From positions 3,384,422 through 3,406,921 of the forward strand of contig NC_135563.1 in NCBI RefSeq assembly GCF_964340395.1: a stretch of DNA of 22,500 nt, given 5' to 3'. Every line of letters begins with the position of its first letter. Position 1 is the stretch's first letter. Positions 1 through 12,985 of the stretch are shown piece by piece. Made by a program: the position numbers and the translations under genes. The notes under the pieces are model-generated. The model searched no databases and was not told the DNA's origin. It worked only from the letters and a program-made list of their open reading frames with translations. Source of the DNA: Glandiceps talaboti (Eukaryota; Hemichordata; Enteropneusta; Spengelidae).

Positions 1-1450
1 CAACCACAATACCACTGCTCTTCTATCGACCTTGGAGTCCTCTTAACCAAGACAAACATTCAAACATGTCATAAAAATTTGATAACTGGTAAACACCCGC
101 ATTTAGCCTGATTGATCGTTGTTGTCAATTTGCTTACTCAAGCGTTACAAAGTGGGTAGATATTTATGCACTTCTCAGTTTACCAGTCTCACTGTCTCCC
201 CTTGTCCTTTCTCTCTGAGAGCGGCATCATTGCATTTCACTGAAGCAGAAATCCAAAAATCCATCCTATTGATTCTCTTTATGTTAATTGTTGCAAATGT
301 CTGTATAGTTGTTTAAGCTGGCTATTCTTCTTCATTTTAAATAACTTCAACGATTTTGTGTGTTTTTTTTTTCCGGTTGAGTTGCTTTTATGTCTACAGC
401 GCTCTCCTCGACAATCTCATATGGTTTTCAAGCAAGCCATGTGAACTATTAACATTTGAAAGTCACTCGACGTTGCAACTAGTAACATTTGATATGGCAC
501 ATATTCACACTTACAGGTAGTAAGATATGACTGTTTGGAATTTAGTTGGCATTATCGTTTGGATCAGTAGGTTATAGAGTGCATAATAACACGTGTTCTT
601 TGGACGACCATGTCGGCACGATCTGATTTCCAAGTAGGTTTAATTCAACATAGTCATTGCAATGGGGCCACAATTTAGACTTCCATTTGTCTGAGTACAC
701 AGTGCGTGTTTCAATGTGCCCAATAAAACACAACCTTGGCCACTTTTGGCTTATGTCTGAGCCAGTCCCTCGGATAAATTGTTTGTTGCTCAGGTTTAAA
801 CGGAGGAAAATGAGCATTGTATAATGAAGTATGTCATTGATCCGTAAAGTGCAATATTAGTCATTTTTTATATACAGGAAAAGAACTTGTATGTGTACAC
901 GGCGATTCATTCCATAAGCTTAAATGGTTCGCCGCTGACAATTTCCGTTGTTGTAATTTTAAAAGAAAGTGCGAGTTCCTACAATCGTTTTGACGAGGGA
1001 TGCAACTAACAGATCAGTGTCTGATATGTGCATGTTTTATACCGTGATGGACAGAGACTTCCCATCAAAATCATGCTCTCTTTTTTTGATGTGTTTGTGG
1101 ACGTTTTTCGTCGTTACTGTTAATCACAAATGTTAAATTGTGTAAACCTAACTTACACAGTCACCTCTAAATAACAGACATGATTGTATCAGATAACGTT
1201 AGATGCTATTTTCAGTAAATGGTTGACAATATTTTAACCGGAGTAAACTACAAGCACAAATTAAAAAGACAAGGCAAAACAGTGACAGACACTTATGGCC
1301 CGCAGTAAAACACAAAGTTAGGGTGGTCACCTTTATTTCTGGGACATCAGGTTTGAGACTAGCAGTTTCAGTGGTCGCAGATAAAGTCTTTGTTGATAAG
1401 AAAGCTGAACCTTGTACCATATATTGCTATGGATCAGCTCCTTCGCATTT
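1..1450. other. Unique AT-rich DNA, no gene recognised
   Basis: The stretch holds only short open frames (81 aa or fewer) with no recognisable domain, and no tRNA-like or obvious promoter structure. Their amino-acid content looks like chance translation of AT-rich DNA. A short exon of an unseen gene cannot be excluded. Confidence 0.6.
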
Positions 1451-1543
1451 ACACAACACAACACAACACAGCACAGCACAACACAACACAACACAACACA
1501 ACACAACACAACACAACACAACACAACACAACACAACACAACA
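1451..1543. repeat. (AACAC)n pentanucleotide microsatellite
   Basis: About 18 copies of the pentanucleotide ACACA/AACAC run almost without interruption, with a few G substitutions (GCACA) near the left end. The T-H-N and C-V-V-L peptides in the open frames here are translations of the repeat, not proteins. A 108-bp non-repetitive spacer (1544-1651) separates this tract from the next pentanucleotide tract. Confidence 0.95.
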
Positions 1544-1651
1544 ATATACACATCGTCGCAAACCACGACCGTTTTACGGTACGGTTCTTAACGAGCCGGT
1601 CCCTACTTTTATTTCGAAGTGTAGTAGTAGAAATACTAACTCTGGTTTGAT

Positions 1652-1953
1652 AATACAACACAACACAACATAACACAATACAATACAATACAATACAATA
1701 CAATACAATACAATACAATACAATACAATACAATACAATACAATACAATACAATACAATACAATACAATACAACGGAACACAACGCAACGCAACACAACA
1801 CAACACAACACAACACAACACAACACAACACAACACAGCACAACACAACACAACACAACACAACACAACACAACACAACACAACACAACACAACACAACA
1901 CAACATAACACAACACAACACAACACAACACAACGGAACACAACGCAATACAA
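1652..1953. repeat. Compound (AACAC)n(AATAC)n(AACAC)n microsatellite
   Basis: A short AACAC run passes into about 20 copies of AATAC (about 1676-1773), then back to AACAC up to about 1953. The interrupted motif CAACGGAACACAACGCAA occurs at 1771 and again at 1931, exactly 160 bp (32 units) apart, which suggests the second AACAC block was duplicated together with its flanking variant. Long minus-strand frames rich in C-V-V-L and C-I-V-L come only from this tract. Confidence 0.95.
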
Positions 1954-2020
1954 AACAAGAACAGAGTAAATTAAATGCAATAATGTTGATATATTTAGAC
2001 AAACACAAAATAAGTTAAAG

Positions 2021-2441
2021 ACATGCATGCATACATACATACATACATACATACATACATACATACATACATACATACATACATACATGCATGCATGCAT
2101 GCATGCATGCATACATACATACATACATACATACATACATACATACATACATACATACATACATACATACATACATACATACATACATACATGCATGCAT
2201 ACAGACATGCATACATACATACACACATACATACATACATACATACATACATACATACATACACACATACACACATACATACATACATACATACATACAT
2301 ACATGCATGCATGCATACACGCACGCACGCACGCACGCACGCACGCACTCACACACACACACACACACACACATACATACATACATACATACATACATAC
2401 ATACATACATACATACATACATACATACATACATACATACA
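2021..2441. repeat. Compound ACAT/GCAT/CGCA/CA alternating purine-pyrimidine tract
   Basis: Blocks of (ACAT)n, (GCAT)n, (CGCA)n at about 2318-2347 and (CA)n at about 2350-2372 follow one another. Every one of these motifs alternates purine and pyrimidine, so almost the whole 420 bp alternates. The breaks seen are near 2201 (ACAGAC) and near 2348 (CACTCAC). Such DNA can adopt left-handed Z form, most readily in the CG/CA part. The open frames of 117-150 aa rich in Y-I-H-T or C-M-Y-V are repeat translations. Confidence 0.95.
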
Positions 2442-3907
2442 GTGACAAATTCAGATAGAAACATCATGTCAGCATGACAATAATCTTTAGTAACATGTAG
2501 TTCACGAATATTCAGTTGTTATGACTAGGCTGAGGTTTTTCCTGTGTTGGAGGCTTGGTTGACCCCCGTCTATGACTCTCATTGATTACGACTTAAAATC
2601 CTGAATTATTTAATTCTCCTCCGGAGAGTCATTTATCAAAGTAAAACGAAGAACACAACTAAGTCCATAAAATATGGACAATCAGTGCATAACAAGGAGT
2701 CAATTTGAAGTGATTAGAAAGTCGTATTATAGTTCAACATGGATCAAAAGCCAATATTATCTCCTCTACACTCTGCACCGTTATCATTGACATTCAAATT
2801 AGAGTCTGTCTTGATAATACCAAATAAATCAAGATTGAAGACTATCAAAGGCTAGCTCATAAAATATTGCACACTTGAGCAGTAATACACAGAGCGCAAG
2901 AACTATCACCGTCCATAGCCGTCGACGTCAAATGATTCTTTACTTTAAGTAGCCTAAATAATAAAAGAAGCAGGTAAGCTTGATTAGTGTGTTACTATCT
3001 GTTCTATTGCGAGATTACAGTAGATCAGTTTGAATTATTTGGCTATTCGCCCTGATAGACGAGAGTAAAAAATGAAAGGTTTCTCCGTATAAATGTGATC
3101 CCTGACAACACTATTCTGGATAATTGAAGTATATGATAGAAATATGAAATTGATGTATACTGTTCGGCGTCGTTACAAAATATTACACAGTACAAAACTG
3201 GAGTACGCAATTGGCGGTTTTCTGTTTCTTAAAAAAACACTATCACGTACATTAATTCCCAAGTTTAGCTCTATAGATACCTCTTATACACTTCAATAAA
3301 GACATTATTTTTCAGTGAAGTGAGTCGATATTAAAAGTTGGGTTTTGGATGATAGCGTGCTGTTTTTCATGGTTGCAGCTACAGGCCTGCTTTGCTTTGT
3401 CTGGCATGAAATTCAATTTCCTGACCATTCAGTTGATGACGTGAATTGAGAATAGGCCACCTCCTTGGACAACATTTCGCTATCTTAAATATTGTAATTC
3501 AATAGGTTATGCTGAAAGATACGCGTGAGAAGCCGTTACTCCCTCATGGGATGGATTATTAAGGATCTTTTGATACAGCTCTATTTTCAGTTGCTGGAGG
3601 ATTGAACCCATATCTCTGTGTAGCCGCTTGTTAGTTAGAATGAATCGGGAATAATTCACGTTTAACGTTCGCAAATATGCCCCTCACTGCTATTAAGTGT
3701 TATTAATTATTGACGTATAGGTTTGCTTAATGGGTAAGGCTCCTCTTAGTACTAGAGAATCGTAATCAGGCCTAACCAAGTGGAATGCAACACACATATA
3801 CAAATGTCACCTTTCATATCATTGAATCTGTTTATCATTTTCTAACATCAAAAACTGATACCTGAATTAGGAAAAAACCAAACAGATGCTAGGAATACGG
3901 ATTATGG
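2442..3907. other. Unique AT-rich DNA, no gene recognised
   Basis: No open frame of 60 codons or more occurs on either strand, and no RNA gene or transposon motif was recognised. Small inverted repeats are present (for example ATGACTCTC near 2572 against GAGAGTCAT near 2624) but nothing can be assigned to them. Confidence 0.6.
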
Positions 3908-3915
3908 TGACGTCA
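3908..3915. promoter_or_regulatory. Perfect CRE palindrome TGACGTCA
   Basis: TGACGTCA is the full palindromic cAMP-response element bound by CREB/ATF bZIP factors in animals. It lies 73 bp before the first unit of the 29-bp array. An 8-mer can occur by chance in 22.5 kb (expected roughly 0.3 times), and no gene or promoter is identified next to it, so function is only a possibility. Confidence 0.3.
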
Positions 3916-3935
3916 CAGCTTAATATGCAAACATG

Positions 3936-3949
3936 GAATCGATCGATTC
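3936..3949. other. 14-bp perfect palindrome GAATCGATCGATTC
   Basis: The sequence is identical to its reverse complement over 14 bases and sits 38 bp before the first unit of the minisatellite. It could be a protein-binding site or chance. No function can be assigned. Confidence 0.4.
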
Positions 3950-5349
3950 GGAAAACTGTATAGTATTTCAGATGCAGATATTTACAAGATGACAGTACCC
4001 AGTTTACATCACTCAAGATGACAGTACCCAGTTTACATCATTCACGATGACAGTACCCAGTTCATATCATTAAAGATGACAGTACCCAGTTTACATCATT
4101 CAAGATGACAGTACCCAGTTTACATCATTCAAGATGACAGTACCCAGTTTATATCATTCAAGATGACAGTACCAAGTTTATATCATTAAAGATGACAGTA
4201 CCCAGTTTCTATCATTAACGATGTCACTACCCAGTTTATATCATTAAACATGACAGTACCCAGTTTCTATCATTCACGATGACAGTACCCAGTTTACATC
4301 ATTCAAGATGACAGTACCCAGTTTACATCATTCAAGATGACAATACCCAGTATACATCATTCAAGATGACAGTACCCAGTTTACATCATTCAAGATGGCA
4401 GTACACAGTTTATATCATTGAAGTTGACAGTAACCAGTTTATATCATTCACGATGACAGTACCCAGTTTATTACATCATTCAAGATGACAGTACCCAGTT
4501 TACATCATTCACGATGACAGTACCCAGTTTATATCATTCAATATGACAGTACCCAGTTTACATCATTCACGATGGCAGTACGCAGTTTATATCATTAAAG
4601 ATGACAGTACCCAGTTTATATCATTCAAGATGACAGTACCCAGTTTATATCATTCACGATGACAGTACCCAGTTTATATCATTCAATATGACAGTACCCA
4701 GTTTATATCATTCACGATGGCAGTACCCAGTTTATATCATTCAATATGACAGTACCCAGTTTATACCATTCACGATGACAGTACCCAGTTTATATAATTA
4801 AAGATGACAGTACCCAGTTTCTATCATTCACGATGACAGTACCCAGTTTACATCATTCAAGATGACAGTACCCACTTTACATCATTCACGATGACAGTAC
4901 CCAGTTCATACCATTCACGATGACAGTACCCAGTTTATATCATTCACGATGACAGTACCCAGTTTATATCATTCAAGATGGTAGTACCAGGTTTATATCA
5001 TTCACGATGACACTACCCAGTTTATATCATTCAAGATGGTAGTACCAGGTTTATATCATTCACGATGACAGTACCCAGTTCATATAATTAAAGATGACAG
5101 TACCTAGTTTACATCATTCAAGATGACAGTACCCAGTTCATACCATTCACGATGACAGTACCCAGTTTACATCATTCACGATGACAATACCCAGTTTGTA
5201 TCATTCACGATGACAGTACCCAGTTTACATCATTCAAGATGACAGTACCCAGTTCATACCATTCACGATGACAGTACCCAGTTTACATCATTCACGATGA
5301 CAATACCCAGTTTGTATCATTCACGATGACAGTACCCAGTTTATATCAT

Positions 5350-7910
5350 TCAAGATGACAGTACCCAGTTTACATCATTCACGATGACAATACCCAGTTT
5401 GTATCATTCACGATGACAGTACCCAGTTTATACCATTCAAGATGACAGTACCCAGTTCATACCATTCACGATGACAAAACCCAGTTTATATCATTCAAGA
5501 TGACAGTACCCAGTTTACATCATTCACGATGACAGTACCCAGTTTATATCATTCAAGATGACAGTACCCAGTTTATATCATTCAAGATGACAGTACCCAG
5601 TTTACATCATTCAAGATGACAGTACCCAGTTCATACCATTCACGATGACAGTACCCAGTTTATATCATTCAAGATGACAGTACCCAGTTTACATCATTCA
5701 AGATGACAGTACCCAGTTCATACCATTCACGATGACAGTACCCAGTTTATATCATTCAAGATGACAGTGCCCAGTTTACATCATTCACGATGACAGTACC
5801 CAGTTTATATCATTCAAGATGACAGTACCCAGTTTATATCATTCAAGATGACAGTACCCAGTTTATATCATTCAAGATGACAGTACCCAGTTTACATCAT
5901 TCACGATGGCAGTACCCAGTTTACATCATTCACGATGACAGTACCCAGTTTATATCATTCAAGATGACAGTACCCAGTTTATATCATTCAAGATGACAGT
6001 ACCCAGTTTATACCATTCAAGATGACAGTACCCAGTTTACATCTTTCAAGATGACAGTACCCAGTTTATACCATTCACGATGACAGTACCAAGTTTATAT
6101 CATTCACGATGACAGTACCCAGTTTATATCATTCAAGATGACAGTACCTAGTTTACATCATTCAAGATGACAGTACCCAGTTCATACCATTCACGATGAC
6201 AGTACCCAGTTTATATCATTCAAAATGACAGTACCCAGTTTACATCATTCACGATGACAGTACCCAGTTTATATCATTCAAGATGACAGTACCCAGTTTA
6301 CATCTTTCAAGATGACAGTACCCAGTTTATACCATTCACGATGACGGTACCCAGTTTATATCATTCACGATGACAGTACCCAGTTTATACCATTCACGAT
6401 GACAGTACCCAGTTTACATCATTCAAGATGACAGTACCCAGTTTATATCATTCAAGATGACAGTACCCAGTTTATATCATTCACGATGACAGTACCCAGT
6501 TTATATCATTCACGATGACAGAACCCAGTTTATACCATTCACGATGACAGTACCCAGTTTACATCATTCAAGATGACAGTACCCAGTTCATACCATTCAC
6601 GATGACAGTACCAAGTTTATACCATTCACGATGACAGTACCAAGTTTATACCATTCAAGATGACAGTACCCAGTTTACATCATTCAAGATGACAGTACCC
6701 AGTTTATACCATTCAAGATGGCAGTACACAGTTTATATCATTCACGATGACAGTACCCAGTTTATACCATTCACGATGACAGTACCCAGTTTACATCATT
6801 CAAGATGACAGTACCCAGTTTATATCATTCACGATGAAAGTACCCAGTTTATACCATTCACGATGACAGTACCCAGTTTACATCATTCAGGATGACAGTA
6901 CCCAGTTTATATCATTCAAGATGACAGTACCCAGTTTATACCATTCAAGATGGCAGTACACAGTTTATATCATTCACGATGACAGTACCCAGTTTATACC
7001 ATTCACGATGACAATACCCAGTTTACATCATTCACGATGACAGTACACAGTTTATATCATTCACGATGACAGTACCCAGTTTATACCATTCACGATGACA
7101 GTACCCAGTTTACATCATTCAAGATGACAGTACCCAGTTTACATCATTCAAGATGACAGTACCCAGTTTATATCATTCAAGATGACAGTACCCAGTTTAC
7201 ATCATTCAAGATGACAGTACCCAGTTTATACCATTCAAGATGACAGTACCCAATTTATATCATTCAAGATGACAGTAACCAGTTTATATCATTCACGATG
7301 ACAGTACCCAGTTTATATCATTGAAGATGACAGTACCCAGTTTATATCATTCACGATGACAGTACCCAGTTTACATCATTCACGATGACAGTACCCAGTT
7401 TATACCATTCAAGATGACAGTACCCAGTTTATATCATTCACGATGACAGTACCCAGTTTACATCATTCACGATGACAGTACCCAGTTTACATCATTCAAG
7501 ATGACAGTACCCAGTTTATATCATTCACGATGACAGTACCCAGTTTATATCATTCACGATGACAGAACCCAGTTTATACCATTCACGATGACAGTACCCA
7601 GTTTACATCATTCAAGATGACAGTACCCAGTTCATACCATTCACGATGACAGTACCCATTTTATACCATTCAAGATGACAGTACCCAGTTTACATCATTC
7701 ACGATGACAGTACCCAGTTTATACCATTCAAGATGACAGTACCCACTTTATATCATTCAAGATGACAGTACCCACTTTACATCATTCACGATGACAGTAC
7801 CCAGTTTACATCATTCACGATGACAGTACCCAGTTTATATAATTCACGATGACAGTACCCAGTTTATATCATTAAAGATGACAGTACCCAGTTTCTATCA
7901 TTAACGATGA
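5350..7910. repeat. Higher-order block A of the 29-bp array
   Basis: Marker variants occur in the same order as in the later blocks: ACAAAACCC at 5471, CAGTGCCC at 5765, TCAGGATG at 6887 and GTAACC at 7275. The left limit is approximate, because the order stops matching the other blocks to its left. Compared with block C it lacks one 29-bp unit between the TCAGG and GTAACC markers (389 bp instead of 418). Confidence 0.8.
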
Positions 7911-10317
7911 CACTACCCAGTTTATATCATTAAAGATGACAGTACCCAGTTTCTATCATTCATGATGACAGTACCCAGTTTATACCATTCAAGATGACAG
8001 TACCCAGTTTACATCATTCACGATGACAATACCCAGTTTGTATCATTCACGATGACAGTACCCAGTTTATACCATTCAAGATGACAGTACCCAGTTCATA
8101 CCATTCACGATGACAAAACCCAGTTTATATCATTCAAGATGACAGTACCCAGTTTACATCATTCACGATGACAGTACCCAGTTTATATCATTCAAGATGA
8201 CAGTACCCAGTTTATATCATTCAAGATGACAGTACCCAGTTTACATCATTCAAGATGACAGTACCCAGTTCATACCATTCACGATGACAGTACCCAGTTT
8301 ATATCATTCAAGATGACAGTGCCCAGTTTACATCATTCACGATGACAGTACCCAGTTTATATCATTCAAGATGACAGTACCCAGTTTATATCATTCAAGA
8401 TGACAGTACCCAGTTTATATCATTCAAGATGACAGTACCCAGTTTACATCATTCACGATGGCAGTACCCAGTTTACATCATTCACGATGACAGTACCCAG
8501 TTTATATCATTCAAGATGACAGTACCCAGTTTATATCATTCAAGATGACAGTACCCAGTTTATACCATTCAAGATGACAGTACCCAGTTTACATCTTTCA
8601 AGATGACAGTACCCAGTTTATACCATTCACGATGACAGTACCAAGTTTATATCATTCACGATGACAGTACCCAGTTTATATCATTCAAGATGACAGTACC
8701 TAGTTTACATCATTCAAGATGACAGTACCCAGTTCATACCATTCACGATGACAGTACCCAGTTTATATCATTCAAAATGACAGTACCCAGTTTACATCAT
8801 TCACGATGACAGTACCCAGTTTATATCATTCAAGATGACAGTACCCAGTTTATATCATTCACGATGACAGTACCCAGTTTATATCATTCACGATGACAGA
8901 ACCCAGTTTATACCATTCACGATGACAGTACCCAGTTTACATCATTCAAGATGACAGTACCCAGTTCATACCATTCACGATGACAGTACCAAGTTTATAC
9001 CATTCACGATGACAGTACCAAGTTTATACCATTCAAGATGACAGTACCCAGTTTACATCATTCAAGATGACAGTACCCAGTTTATACCATTCAAGATGGC
9101 AGTACACAGTTTATATCATTCACGATGACAGTACCCAGTTTATACCATTCACGATGACAGTACCCAGTTTACATCATTCAAGATGACAGTACCCAGTTTA
9201 TATCATTCACGATGAAAGTACCCAGTTTATACCATTCACGATGACAGTACCCAGTTTACATCATTCAGGATGACAGTACCCAGTTTATATCATTCAAGAT
9301 GACAGTACCCAGTTTATACCATTCAAGATGGCAGTACACAGTTTATATCATTCACGATGACAGTACCCAGTTTATACCATTCACGATGACAGTACCCAGT
9401 TTACATCATTCACGATGACAATACCCAGTTTACATCATTCACGATGACAGTACACAGTTTATATCATTCACGATGACAGTACCCAGTTTATACCATTCAC
9501 GATGACAGTACCCAGTTTACATCATTCAAGATGACAGTACCCAGTTTACATCATTCAAGATGACAGTACCCAGTTTATATCATTCAAGATGACAGTACCC
9601 AGTTTACATCATTCAAGATGACAGTACCCAGTTTATACCATTCAAGATGACAGTACCCAATTTATATCATTCAAGATGACAGTAACCAGTTTATATCATT
9701 CACGATGACAGTACCCAGTTTATATCATTGAAGATGACAGTACCCAGTTTATATCATTCACGATGACAGTACCCAGTTTACATCATTCACGATGACAGTA
9801 CCCAGTTTATACCATTCAAGATGACAGTACCCAGTTTATATCATTCACGATGACAGTACCCAGTTTACATCATTCAAGATGACAGTACCCAGTTTACATC
9901 ATTCAAGATGACAGTACCCAGTTTATATCATTCACGATGACAGTACCCAGTTTATATCATTCACGATGACAGAACCCAGTTTATACCATTCACGATGACA
10001 GTACCCAGTTTACATCATTCAAGATGACAGTACCCAGTTCATACCATTCACGATGACAGTACCCATTTTATACCATTCAAGATGACAGTACCCAGTTTAC
10101 ATCATTCACGATGACAGTACCCAGTTTATACCATTCAAGATGACAGTACCCACTTTATATCATTCAAGATGACAGTACCCACTTTACATCATTCACGATG
10201 ACAGTACCCAGTTTACATCATTCACGATGACAGTACCCAGTTTATATAATTCACGATGACAGTACCCAGTTTATATCATTAAAGATGACAGTACCCAGTT
10301 TCTATCATTAACGATGA
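7911..10317. repeat. Higher-order block B (2407 bp, 83 units)
   Basis: The block runs from one CACTACCC marker to the next. ACAAAACCC is at 8110, CAGTGCCC at 8317, TCAGGATG at 9265 and GTAACC at 9682. It lacks a 3-unit segment before CAGTGCCC and a 6-unit segment (174 bp) between CAGTGCCC and TCAGG that are present in block C. Otherwise the variant order appears the same by eye. Confidence 0.85.
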
Positions 10318-12985
10318 CACTACCCAGTTTATATCATTAAAGATGACAGTACCCAGTTTCTATCATTCATGATGACAGTACCCAGTTTATACCATTCAAG
10401 ATGACAGTACCCAGTTTACATCATTCACGATGACAATACCCAGTTTGTATCATTCACGATGACAGTACCCAGTTTATACCATTCAAGATGACAGTACCCA
10501 GTTCATACCATTCACGATGACAAAACCCAGTTTATATCATTCAAGATGACAGTACCCAGTTTACATCATTCACGATGACAGTACCCAGTTTATATCATTC
10601 AAGATGACAGTACCCAGTTTATATCATTCAAGATGACAGTACCCAGTTTACATCATTCAAGATGACAGTACCCAGTTCATACCATTCACGATGACAGTAC
10701 CCAGTTTATATCATTCAAGATGACAGTACCCAGTTTACATCATTCAAGATGACAGTACCCAGTTCATACCATTCACGATGACAGTACCCAGTTTATATCA
10801 TTCAAGATGACAGTGCCCAGTTTACATCATTCACGATGACAGTACCCAGTTTATATCATTCAAGATGACAGTACCCAGTTTATATCATTCAAGATGACAG
10901 TACCCAGTTTATATCATTCAAGATGACAGTACCCAGTTTACATCATTCACGATGGCAGTACCCAGTTTACATCATTCACGATGACAGTACCCAGTTTATA
11001 TCATTCAAGATGACAGTACCCAGTTTATATCATTCAAGATGACAGTACCCAGTTTATACCATTCAAGATGACAGTACCCAGTTTACATCTTTCAAGATGA
11101 CAGTACCCAGTTTATACCATTCACGATGACAGTACCAAGTTTATATCATTCACGATGACAGTACCCAGTTTATATCATTCAAGATGACAGTACCTAGTTT
11201 ACATCATTCAAGATGACAGTACCCAGTTCATACCATTCACGATGACAGTACCCAGTTTATATCATTCAAAATGACAGTACCCAGTTTACATCATTCACGA
11301 TGACAGTACCCAGTTTATATCATTCAAGATGACAGTACCCAGTTTACATCTTTCAAGATGACAGTACCCAGTTTATACCATTCACGATGACAGTACCCAG
11401 TTTATATCATTCACGATGACAGTACCCAGTTTATACCATTCACGATGACAGTACCCAGTTTACATCATTCAAGATGACAGTACCCAGTTTATATCATTCA
11501 AGATGACAGTACCCAGTTTATATCATTCACGATGACAGTACCCAGTTTATATCATTCACGATGACAGAACCCAGTTTATACCATTCACGATGACAGTACC
11601 CAGTTTACATCATTCAAGATGACAGTACCCAGTTCATACCATTCACGATGACAGTACCAAGTTTATACCATTCACGATGACAGTACCAAGTTTATACCAT
11701 TCAAGATGACAGTACCCAGTTTACATCATTCAAGATGACAGTACCCAGTTTATACCATTCAAGATGGCAGTACACAGTTTATATCATTCACGATGACAGT
11801 ACCCAGTTTATACCATTCACGATGACAGTACCCAGTTTACATCATTCAAGATGACAGTACCCAGTTTATATCATTCACGATGAAAGTACCCAGTTTATAC
11901 CATTCACGATGACAGTACCCAGTTTACATCATTCAGGATGACAGTACCCAGTTTATATCATTCAAGATGACAGTACCCAGTTTATACCATTCAAGATGGC
12001 AGTACACAGTTTATATCATTCACGATGACAGTACCCAGTTTATACCATTCACGATGACAGTACCCAGTTTACATCATTCACGATGACAATACCCAGTTTA
12101 CATCATTCACGATGACAGTACACAGTTTATATCATTCACGATGACAGTACCCAGTTTATACCATTCACGATGACAGTACCCAGTTTACATCATTCAAGAT
12201 GACAGTACCCAGTTTACATCATTCAAGATGACAGTACCCAGTTTATATCATTCAAGATGACAGTACCCAGTTTACATCATTCAAGATGACAGTACCCAGT
12301 TTATACCATTCAAGATGACAGTACCCAATTTATATCATTCAAGATGACAGTAACCAGTTTATATCATTCACGATGACAGTACCCAGTTTATATCATTGAA
12401 GATGACAGTACCCAGTTTATATCATTCACGATGACAGTACCCAGTTTACATCATTCACGATGACAGTACCCAGTTTATACCATTCAAGATGACAGTACCC
12501 AGTTTATATCATTCACGATGACAGTACCCAGTTTACATCATTCAAGATGACAGTACCCAGTTTACATCATTCAAGATGACAGTACCCAGTTTATATCATT
12601 CACGATGACAGTACCCAGTTTATATCATTCACGATGACAGAACCCAGTTTATACCATTCACGATGACAGTACCCAGTTTACATCATTCAAGATGACAGTA
12701 CCCAGTTCATACCATTCACGATGACAGTACCCATTTTATACCATTCAAGATGACAGTACCCAGTTTACATCATTCACGATGACAGTACCCAGTTTATACC
12801 ATTCAAGATGACAGTACCCACTTTATATCATTCAAGATGACAGTACCCACTTTACATCATTCACGATGACAGTACCCAGTTTACATCATTCACGATGACA
12901 GTACCCAGTTTATATAATTCACGATGACAGTACCCAGTTTATATCATTAAAGATGACAGTACCCAGTTTCTATCATTAACGATGA
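10318..12985. repeat. Higher-order block C (2668 bp, 92 units)
   Basis: This is the longest block between successive CACTACCC markers. ACAAAACCC is at 10517, CAGTGCCC at 10811, TCAGGATG at 11933 and GTAACC at 12350. It contains the 3-unit and 6-unit segments missing from block B and the single unit missing from block A, so it is the most complete copy. Confidence 0.85.

Noticed and set aside
1323-2477. Many overlapping open frames of 77-270 aa on both strands
   Set aside because: All are translations of AACAC/AATAC/ACAT microsatellites (T-Q-H-N, C-V-V-L, Y-I-H-T, C-M-Y-V peptides), open because the repeats lack stops.
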